DNA of 5,514 bases from assembly GCA_009885185.1 (NCBI GenBank), contig VFLF01000687.1:1-5514 (forward strand). Reading direction: 5' to 3'. The first letter of the stretch is position 1. Each line of letters begins with the position of its first letter. Position numbers and translations under genes: made by a program. The notes beneath the pieces are model-generated. The model ran no database searches. It was not told where the DNA came from and saw only the letters and a program-made list of their open reading frames with translations. This document shows, in pieces, positions 1-4,755 of the stretch. Source of the DNA: Nitrosomonadales bacterium (lineage in GTDB: Bacteria > Pseudomonadota > Gammaproteobacteria > Burkholderiales > SG8-41).

Positions 1-1416
1 CGTCACCCCGAGTGCCCTGCCCCGTTTGAGGATGCTGACTTTCTCCACCACGCCGACATTGAGCAGCTTGGCGACCAGGGCGTGGCCGGCCTCGTGGACA
101 GCGATGCGCTGGCGTTCTGCGATGCTCAACGCCGATTGTCCGGCTGCGGTCGGCCCGCCCATGAGGTGCTGCTCGAGAACACGCCGGAAGTGATCCTGCG
201 CCACGCCACCGGCATCTTCCTTTGCGGCCAGTAACGCCGCAGCGTTTACCACATTGGCAATCGACGCCGGAGAAAGCCCCGTGGAAAGGCGTGCGAGTTG
301 CCGCAAGTCCGTATTCCCTTCGGTTCGCAGTTGGGCGGCATACAACGCATACAGCGCTTCACGTTCATCAACATTCGGCAGTCCGAGATGGCATGTGCGG
401 TCAAAGCGGCCCGGACGGATCAACGCCGGATCGAGGTTGTCGACGTTGTTGGTAGCGCCCAGAACGACGATCCCCGCTTGCGGCGAGAAACCGTCCAGTT
501 CCACCAACAGCGTATTAATGATGCGGTTGTTCTCCGTCTCGCCAGACGAACTTCCTGCGGTGCGTTTTCCCAGGCCGTCTATTTCATCGATGAAAATCAC
601 GCACGGCGCCTGTTTGCGCGCCAAGGCAAACAATTTCTTCACCCGGCGCACACCTACACCGAGGAACATGTCGCTGAAATCGCTGCCGGACAGCGCGATG
701 AATGGCACCCCTGCCTCTCCGGCCACGGCGCGGGCGAGCAATGTCTTGCCGGAGCCGAAATGGCCTTCAAGCACAATACCCTTAGGCGGCTTGGCGCCCA
801 GCCCGGAAAACTTCTGCGGGTTCTTCAGGTAAGCGACGATGTCCTCCAGGGCCTCTTTGGCTTCCTCGACGCCGACGACATCCCTGAACCGGGTGGCCGG
901 TTTGTCGACGCTCCTGAACATGTTGCTGCCACGTAAGGGGTTCATCTGCAGGATCAGATAGAGGATCAGGAGTGGGCCAAGCAGCGAAAGCAATCCGGGA
1001 TCAAGCGCTCGTTTGAAGGCGGTCAATGGCGGCGCGGGTGGCTGCACGTCTGCCAGCGAGAACACGGCAGGTGCAGCGGGCGATAACTTGTCCTTTAGCA
1101 GCTCCACGATGAGGTTGCGCTGGTTATCGATGCGGACGTAGTAGCGACCACCATCGTTGAGGCTGACCAGCGCGTAATCCGTGGAGAGCCCGATGCTCGT
1201 GGCCGCACCGGTCTTCGCGTCCTGCGCCAGAGCGGTAATGTCGCGTTCGGTCGCGAAGAAAAGAGCGGAGTTCTTTTCCATCGTGGTGACCAGCGGATTT
1301 CTTCCCCGTTCCGGTGTGTTGATGGTGAACCACACCAGCGCGAGGGACGCGGCAAAGGCGAGAAAAACGCCGGCGAACTTCAGGCGGCTTTGGTTTCTGA
1401 GCAATGAATTGAACAA
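1..1416 (-). CDS. FtsH-like membrane AAA+ zinc metalloprotease, C-terminus cut off by window edge
   Basis: This is a membrane-anchored ATP-dependent protease of the FtsH/Yme1 family, which unfolds and degrades membrane and cytoplasmic proteins. The frame is open from 1473 to base 1, and 472 residues are visible. Transmembrane segments lie at about residues 14-32 and 141-158, with a periplasmic stretch of about 105 residues between them. The AAA module follows: P-loop GHFGSGKT at 218-225 (Lys224), pore-loop segment with MFLGVG, Walker B VIFIDE at 273-278, and second region of homology with RPGRFDR and arginine fingers Arg337 and Arg340. The zinc site HEAGH is at 441-445, and the family signature RGRALGVT ends at the edge, so the third zinc ligand is outside. 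I chose a TTG start at 1416 because no ATG or GTG precedes the first membrane segment and an AAGAGA ribosome-binding-like site lies about 7 bases upstream. The P-loop differs from the usual GPPGTGKT, which with the unusual neighbours suggests a paralogue of housekeeping FtsH. It is 117 bp downstream of the ClpP-like gene and may be co-transcribed with it. Confidence 0.93.
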   Translation of the reverse strand, partial: MFNSLLRNQSRLKFAGVFLAFAASLALVWFTINTPERGRNPLVTTMEKNSALFFATERDITALAQDAKTGAATSIGLSTDYALVSLNDGGRYYVRIDNQRNLIVELLKDKLSPAAPAVFSLADVQPPAPPLTAFKRALDPGLLSLLGPLLILYLILQMNPLRGSNMFRSVDKPATRFRDVVGVEEAKEALEDIVAYLKNPQKFSGLGAKPPKGIVLEGHFGSGKTLLARAVAGEAGVPFIALSGSDFSDMFLGVGVRRVKKLFALARKQAPCVIFIDEIDGLGKRTAGSSSGETENNRIINTLLVELDGFSPQAGIVVLGATNNVDNLDPALIRPGRFDRTCHLGLPNVDEREALYALYAAQLRTEGNTDLRQLARLSTGLSPASIANVVNAAALLAAKEDAGGVAQDHFRRVLEQHLMGGPTAAGQSALSIAERQRIAVHEAGHALVAKLLNVGVVEKVSILKRGRALGVT

Positions 1417-1533
1417 AGCGGTTCTCTTGAGTCTTGGGAGGTAAAGTGAGATCAGCCCGCGTTCAATCCCACCTTACCGGCAGGACATCCTCGCCATTCG
1501 TGCCCTCGCAGACACCCCGGACAAGAATAAAGG
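1417..1533. other. 117-bp gap between the ClpP-like and FtsH-like genes
   Basis: Both flanking genes read leftwards. On the minus strand the gap holds an AAGAGA motif just before the TTG start of the FtsH-like gene. It also holds an isolated purine-rich stretch TAAGGTGGG about 55 bases upstream of that start, which is followed only by a very short TTG frame (TTG AAC GCG GGC TGA). I see no convincing sigma-70 promoter. Whether the two genes form one transcript cannot be settled from sequence alone. Confidence 0.4.
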
Positions 1534-1559
1534 CTATATGGGACCGCGAGAGTTAGCCT
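1523..1559 (-). terminator. possible weak terminator overlapping the end of the ClpP-like gene
   Basis: On the minus strand the 6-base arms AGGCTA (1559-1554) and TAGCCT (1536-1531) flank a 17-base loop. The T-rich tail TTATTCTT follows directly. The second arm contains the TAG stop codon of the ClpP-like gene. The arrangement resembles a Rho-independent terminator, but the stem is short, only half GC, and the loop is long. It could instead be chance, with read-through into the FtsH-like gene. Confidence 0.25.
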
Positions 1560-2529
1560 CGGTCGGCTTTTTCAACCGGCTAAGGCGGCCTGCCGGCGCT
1601 GCATCAATCGTCCGCATGCTCCCTCGATCGTCCGCCACGCTGCCCCTTGTTGCTGCTTCCTGCACTTCTACTTCACATCTACCCTGGGCGGAGTCAAGCA
1701 AAGCGCACGCGGGAGCTTTCGCCTTGCGTTGCAGGTATTCGAACATCGAGAGGTTCAGGCGCCTTGCCGAGGCCGCATCCGCCATGTCTTCGGACGATGG
1801 ACTGATCCCCTCAAGATAAAACCTTTTCAAGTCAGCCGGGGTGACTATTTGCATGGATTCCGGGGGTACCAGCATCACCGCCTCATACAGAGAATCGGGA
1901 AAGTCCATTTCCCCGATATAAGCCTTCAAGGTCTTTTGCAGATGGTGAAACCGGGCCTGGCGATCGGGCGTGTTCTCTGTGAATGGAAAATAGGGACGAT
2001 GAATTCCGAGCTGCCCAGCGACACTGCGCCGCTCACCGCCCATGAATGCGAAAACGCAGGCGCTCAGGCACTGGTCTTTCTCGCCAATGAGGGTGAATAT
2101 GCCCAGCCTGCGCAGCCGCCGTCCCAGTTCCATCCCGGCATCAATATCCCCCCCAGTGCTGGCAAGCCACACTGTGTTGCCGGCAATTTTCTGCTTGCCG
2201 CTCTTGAGCAGGCTCTCCATCACTGATGCGCTGTCCAGGTCCGCCTGCGTTATCTGACCGGAGAGAACAACGCGCACTTCCTCAGCAGGCGCTGCCGCAC
2301 CGTTCGCAAAGACCCGTGTAGAGGCGGTGTCCGACGGACTGCTGTATTTCTTGATCGGCGACAAGCGTTGCTGGCCGTTGACCTGCTCTACGCTGCGGAA
2401 CAGCAATTCAGCGCGCAGGTCAAAACTTTGCAGGGCGAGGGCGAGCAGTAGTATGACGGCAGCCGTAACCCGTTGATTACAAAGCGCATACAGGTTGAAC
2501 GCCAGCCCGAAATTCGGTGTACCGATCAC
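1534..2529 (-). CDS. Secreted ClpP/crotonase-fold protein (COG3904 type)
   Basis: This is a predicted periplasmic protein of 331 residues with the ClpP-like fold seen in COG3904 proteins; its substrate is unknown. An arginine-containing n-region and a hydrophobic stretch at 21-35 end in DLRA, a Sec-type signal peptide likely cut after Ala40. The ClpP-like core spans about 86-240. It has VVLSGQIT at 87-94, an oxyanion-type loop STGGD at 124-128, CLSAC at 154-158 with putative nucleophile Ser156, and GIHRP at 175-179 with putative catalytic His177. The conserved-looking VTPADLKRFYL comes near 229-239. The tail after about 290 is charged and low in complexity. I chose the GTG at 2529 because AAAAGGA lies 9 bases upstream and the signal peptide then sits at the N-terminus. 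An upstream GTG at 2643 keeps the frame open but lacks a ribosome binding site and would bury the signal peptide 60 residues in. Protease activity is inferred from residue pattern, not shown. Confidence 0.82.
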   Translation of the reverse strand: MIGTPNFGLAFNLYALCNQRVTAAVILLLALALQSFDLRAELLFRSVEQVNGQQRLSPIKKYSSPSDTASTRVFANGAAAPAEEVRVVLSGQITQADLDSASVMESLLKSGKQKIAGNTVWLASTGGDIDAGMELGRRLRRLGIFTLIGEKDQCLSACVFAFMGGERRSVAGQLGIHRPYFPFTENTPDRQARFHHLQKTLKAYIGEMDFPDSLYEAVMLVPPESMQIVTPADLKRFYLEGISPSSEDMADAASARRLNLSMFEYLQRKAKAPACALLDSAQGRCEVEVQEAATRGSVADDRGSMRTIDAAPAGRLSRLKKPTEANSRGPI

Positions 2530-2538
2530 GGCGCAATG

Positions 2539-2545
2539 TCCTTTT
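2539..2545 (-). promoter_or_regulatory. Ribosome binding site that decides the GTG start at 2529
   Basis: On the minus strand AAAAGGA lies 9 bases before the GTG codon. It is the only good Shine-Dalgarno match upstream of the signal-peptide region in this frame. There is no in-frame ATG before the ClpP-like core, so a non-ATG start is required. Confidence 0.6.
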
Positions 2546-2552
2546 CGATGTG

Positions 2553-2575
2553 TATCCCTACCTTCAGCAGGGATA
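2553..2575. repeat. Perfect inverted repeat in the leader of the ClpP-like gene
   Basis: TATCCCT (2553-2559) and AGGGATA (2569-2575) are exact reverse complements separated by 9 bases. The element ends 7 bases before the ribosome binding site of the ClpP-like gene. As DNA it would fit a dimeric repressor operator. As RNA it would form a 7-bp hairpin beside the ribosome binding site. No T-run follows on either strand, so it is not a classical terminator. Confidence 0.55.
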
Positions 2576-2658
2576 TAACTGGGACTATGCTGCGCGTAAT
2601 TGGCGCTTACCGCAAGTGTGGTGATAGTTCTGTACGTTAGCACACATACAGAGTGCGA

Positions 2659-2664
2659 ATTTTA
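2659..2664 (-). promoter_or_regulatory. Candidate -10 element for the ClpP-like gene
   Basis: On the minus strand TAAAAT occurs inside the most AT-rich block of the window (about 2658-2675). It matches the sigma-70 -10 consensus at five of six positions. The position 17 bases upstream carries no good -35 hexamer, so the call rests on AT content, one hexamer and location about 130 bases before the GTG start. Confidence 0.25.
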
Positions 2665-2687
2665 AAAAATATTTCCAGACCACATTA

Positions 2688-2704
2688 GGATGGCTTTCTC
2701 ATCC
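2688..2704. repeat. Short hairpin between the CAP and ClpP-like genes
   Basis: GGATG (2688-2692) and CATCC (2700-2704) form a 5-bp stem with a 7-base loop, about 25 bases after the stop codon of the CAP gene. On the minus strand the run of six T lies about 13 bases further on, too far for a standard Rho-independent terminator. It is a weak terminator candidate for the CAP transcript. Confidence 0.2.
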
Positions 2705-2729
2705 AAGAAGAAGACCGGACGGTACTGAA

Positions 2730-3584
2730 TCAGCGCGTCGTGCCGAACACCTGCGTCCAATAGACGCCCATCTTGCTGCCGGGATTGACCGCATAGGCGG
2801 CGCCCATATCGGCAAACGCGGGACTCATCAGGTTGGCACAATGCCCCGGACTTTTGATCCAGCCCGCCACCGCATCCTCGGCGTACATGTGCGTGCCGGC
2901 GGCAATGTTTTCGCCGCTGGTGCGGTAGCGGTAGCCAACCCGCTCGACACGTTGCGCCAAGTCAGAACCGTCGCGGCCGCTGTGGCTGAAATAATTGTTA
3001 CGCGCCATGTCCTCGGAATGCACCCGCGAGGCTTCGGCAAGCGCGTCACTCCAGTGTAAAGGCCGCGCGCTATTGAACGACTGATTGCCACAGTAACGCG
3101 GCGTGGCGCGAGCCTGGTTGACGAGTTCAAGCACGCGCCGGCCTGCCGCGTGCCCGGATAGCCCCACGTACGGTGCAGATGACGAAAATGGCGCCGCCAT
3201 CACGATCCACACCTGGCGCGCGTCCAGGTAAATGCCTATCTCTGTCATCACGGCATCCTGCAAATGCGGGCAGTAACTTTGTTTTGCCAGCAGACTTGCC
3301 GCCTGCGCACCGACCCCGTTTCCCCGGATAACAAGGGCGCTGGAACGCGTGGCCCGGTAACCGGTCGCCTTCAGGCTTTGCTCAAGCCTATCTCCGCGTG
3401 ACAAATCTCTAGCCACGCGCTCGAGTGCAGCCTGCGGTTTGAACGGCGGCAAATTTTCAGCGGCTGCGCATGCGCCTTCCCCGGCACGCAGCCGGTTGAT
3501 CTCGCTATAAAGATCGTTCGCTGCCGCACCGAAACACACAGCGAGCAAAATGACACAGGAAAATAGACGGAGGCGAAGAACCAT
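2730..3584 (-). CDS. Secreted CAP/SCP-family protein with a degenerate N-terminal CAP-like copy
   Basis: This is a predicted periplasmic or secreted protein of 284 residues from the CAP superfamily (SCP/PR-1, YkwD-like), whose bacterial members have no single known activity. The signal peptide is residues 1-22, with cleavage likely after GAAA. The C-terminal CAP domain spans about 150-281. It shows ELVNQAR, His189 in VHSEDMA, FSH at 199-201, Glu225 in SGENIA, His248 in SPGHCANL and the terminal YWTQVFG. Cys165 and Cys249 are placed as in the disulfide-bearing proteobacterial subfamily. Residues 24-135 begin with YSEINRLRAGEGAC and look like a second, eroded CAP unit: the opening helix and two cysteines (39, 105) remain, but the His and Glu site residues are absent. 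I chose ATG 3584 because it starts the signal peptide, although it has no clear Shine-Dalgarno sequence. The frame stays open upstream to 3758 but those residues look non-coding. The CAP assignment is firm; the N-terminal duplication is inferred. Confidence 0.88.
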   Translation of the reverse strand: MVLRLRLFSCVILLAVCFGAAANDLYSEINRLRAGEGACAAAENLPPFKPQAALERVARDLSRGDRLEQSLKATGYRATRSSALVIRGNGVGAQAASLLAKQSYCPHLQDAVMTEIGIYLDARQVWIVMAAPFSSSAPYVGLSGHAAGRRVLELVNQARATPRYCGNQSFNSARPLHWSDALAEASRVHSEDMARNNYFSHSGRDGSDLAQRVERVGYRYRTSGENIAAGTHMYAEDAVAGWIKSPGHCANLMSPAFADMGAAYAVNPGSKMGVYWTQVFGTTR

Positions 3585-3642
3585 AATTGTGTGCGGCTGA
3601 TAGATACACTGTCCAAAGCAGATTGACGTTCGTTCAAACGGC

Positions 3643-3648
3643 ATGATA
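3643..3648 (-). promoter_or_regulatory. Candidate -10 element for the CAP gene
   Basis: On the minus strand TATCAT matches the sigma-70 -10 consensus at five of six positions. Transcription would start near 3636, leaving a leader of about 52 bases. The expected -35 position is GC-rich and a poor match, as at promoters that need an activator. The TTACAA repeats lie just upstream. Confidence 0.35.
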
Positions 3649-3675
3649 GGCCAAAATTCAGCCCGCGCCACGCAC

Positions 3676-3691
3676 TTACAATGCGTTACAA
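3676..3691. promoter_or_regulatory. Direct repeats TTACAA with 10-bp period, possible response-regulator site
   Basis: TTACAA occurs at 3676-3681 and again at 3686-3691, one helical turn apart. Read on the minus strand this is GTAAC-GCATT-GTAAG, which agrees with the CpxR pattern GTAAA-N5-GTAAA at four of five positions in each half. Its centre is about 47 bases upstream of the start predicted from the CAP -10 candidate, a usual place for OmpR-family activators. An overlapping inverted repeat, ACGCA (3670-3674) and TGCGT (3682-3686), is also present. Confidence 0.35.
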
Positions 3692-3766
3692 CTTCAATGG
3701 CACCGGCTGCAAAGCGATATGTCTCAGGCAAAAACGTAGCAAATGTTCGATGCCGCACAGACGTGA

Positions 3767-3780
3767 CCCGCCGGAGCGGG
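3767..3780. repeat. Small GC-rich hairpin in the divergent region
   Basis: CCCGC (3767-3771) and GCGGG (3776-3780) form a 5-bp stem with a CGGA loop. A mildly pyrimidine-rich CAGTCTTCT follows on the plus strand, but no gene ends just upstream of it on either strand. Its role is unclear and it could be chance. Confidence 0.3.
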
Positions 3781-3812
3781 CAGTCTTCTAATCACAGTCG
3801 GCATCCTCGACT

Positions 3813-3826
3813 AGATCAAAGATCAA
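3813..3826. repeat. Tandem repeat AGATCAA x2 upstream of the MipA gene
   Basis: Two head-to-tail copies of AGATCAA occupy 3813-3819 and 3820-3826, followed by AAA. They end 46 bases before the MipA start codon. They might be a protein-binding site or part of the leader; two short copies are also possible by chance. Confidence 0.3.
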
Positions 3827-3872
3827 AAAGGCAAGTGCGAGCTGCCATCCCCGACACATAACCGGATTACTA

Positions 3873-4688
3873 ATGACCACCGCCCTCCCCCAATTTGCAA
3901 CCAGTCGATCGATTCCCGGCCCGCTCCGCGCTGCCACAGTCGCCTGTGCATTGATGTTGCCGCTGGCCGCTGTCGCGGAGTTGTCCGAGGATTCGATGAT
4001 CGGTCCTGGCCTGCGCACGCGACCGGCCTATGATGGATCGAATTCGCAGCACGTAGAGTTGGTGCCGGTCGTACGCTACTACGGTCGCCCATGGTTCGTG
4101 CGTTCGACCCAAGGCGTGCTCGAAGGCGGTCTGCGCATAGCGCTCGCACCGGGGTTTCATGCCGGGGCGCAAGTGGCTTACGAGCCGGGGCGCAACGGTC
4201 GCGAGTCTGATTTTCTCAAGGCGCATGGCGTCCCGGATGTCAATATAGGCGCGTCGGTCGGCGTGCATCTTGAATGGGACCACAAATTCGGTCCGATGCC
4301 GGTCACCCTGCTCGCCCGCGCACGTCAGCATATCGATAACGATCGCGGTGCGCAGGTTGATTTACGTCTTAGCGCCGGTATCTTTCAGCAGGGCCGTTTC
4401 AGTGCCGGTGTATTCACTCAGGCCTTGTGGGCAAACGCAAAGTCAGCCGATGCATTTTATGGCATCACCCCGGCGCTTTCCGTTCCCGTGCGCCTGCCGG
4501 CGTTCAATCCGGGAAGTGGATGGGTCAATACCAGTGTCGGACTGCTATGGTCATTCGATGTGAGCAAACAATGGATTGCCGTGGGCAACCTGGAAGCACG
4601 CCGGTTACAAGGTGGCGTTGCGAGCAGCCCGCTGGTGGAACGCCGGTCAAATTATTACGTCACCGCAGGCCTTGCCTATCGGTTTTAA
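3873..4688 (+). CDS. MipA/OmpV-family outer-membrane beta-barrel protein
   Basis: This is a predicted outer-membrane protein of 271 residues, about the usual size for the MipA/OmpV family. Members have been linked to scaffolding of murein enzymes, adhesion or antibiotic response, depending on species. The N-terminal 35 residues form a signal peptide ending LAAVA, with cleavage likely before Glu36. The mature protein opens with the family-like GPGLRTRPAYDGS (44-56) and VPVVRYYG. Alternating hydrophobic and polar strands follow, then the characteristic DNDRGAQVDLRLSAG and ALWANAKSADAFYG segments. It ends in YRF with a terminal Phe, the signal read by the BAM assembly machinery. The ATG at 3873 has a weak GGA 7 bases upstream; no better start gives a full signal peptide. 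MipA genes often sit beside a two-component system, but none is visible here. It is divergent from the CAP gene and convergent with the DUF3943-like gene. Confidence 0.92.
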   Translation: MTTALPQFATSRSIPGPLRAATVACALMLPLAAVAELSEDSMIGPGLRTRPAYDGSNSQHVELVPVVRYYGRPWFVRSTQGVLEGGLRIALAPGFHAGAQVAYEPGRNGRESDFLKAHGVPDVNIGASVGVHLEWDHKFGPMPVTLLARARQHIDNDRGAQVDLRLSAGIFQQGRFSAGVFTQALWANAKSADAFYGITPALSVPVRLPAFNPGSGWVNTSVGLLWSFDVSKQWIAVGNLEARRLQGGVASSPLVERRSNYYVTAGLAYRF

Positions 4689-4690
4689 GC

Positions 4691-4734
4691 GGTCAACGGG
4701 TCGCAACCGTTGCGAACGTTAATCAAGGTTGACC
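4691..4734. repeat. Nested palindromes between convergent genes, possible bidirectional terminator or cruciform
   Basis: The outer arms GGTCAAC (4691-4697) and GTTGACC (4728-4734) are exact reverse complements. Inside them, TCGCAAC (4701-4707) and GTTGCGA (4709-4715) form a 15-base palindrome around a single C. A competing 6-bp stem pairs CAACGG (4694-4699) with CCGTTG (4707-4712). The element begins 2 bases after the MipA stop codon and ends 21 bases short of the stop of the opposing gene. It may help end both transcripts, but neither strand has a T-run after it. Confidence 0.5.
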
Positions 4735-4755
4735 AATGCGCATTGTCATCGACCA

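Larger units (their letters stand above)
3585..3872. other. 288-bp divergent intergenic region between the CAP and MipA genes
   Basis: This region must hold the start signals for both the leftward CAP gene and the rightward MipA-like gene. It contains a candidate leftward -10 (3643-3648), TTACAA direct repeats (3676-3691), a small GC-rich hairpin (3767-3780) and a tandem AGATCAA repeat (3813-3826). I see no convincing sigma-70 promoter facing the MipA gene and no small gene with its own ribosome binding site. Confidence 0.6.

Noticed and set aside
254..936. Overlapping plus-strand open frames of 192 and 212 residues
   Set aside because: They lie opposite the AAA core of the FtsH-like gene, whose reverse-strand translation carries P-loop, Walker B and zinc motifs; the plus-strand frames show no domain pattern.
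1729..2226. Plus-strand open frame of 165 residues
   Set aside because: It is antisense to the ClpP-like core and has no signal, motif or ribosome binding site of its own.
2530..2643. N-terminal extension of the ClpP-like gene to GTG 2643
   Set aside because: No ribosome binding site precedes it, it would bury the signal peptide about 60 residues in, and it covers the leader inverted repeat.
3530..3542. Lipoprotein signal (LAVC, Cys17) in the CAP protein
   Set aside because: Val before the cysteine is not typical of a lipobox, and a standard cleavage site GAAA follows closely.
3623..3650. Rightward promoter starting with TTGACG for the MipA gene
   Set aside because: No acceptable -10 element lies 15-19 bases downstream, and it would leave a leader of over 200 bases.
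3585..3758. N-terminal extension of the CAP protein by 58 residues
   Set aside because: The signal peptide begins at ATG 3584, and the extension covers the candidate promoter and direct repeats and looks non-coding.
3870..4331. Minus-strand open frame of 153 residues
   Set aside because: It is antisense to the well-supported MipA-like gene and has no recognisable features.
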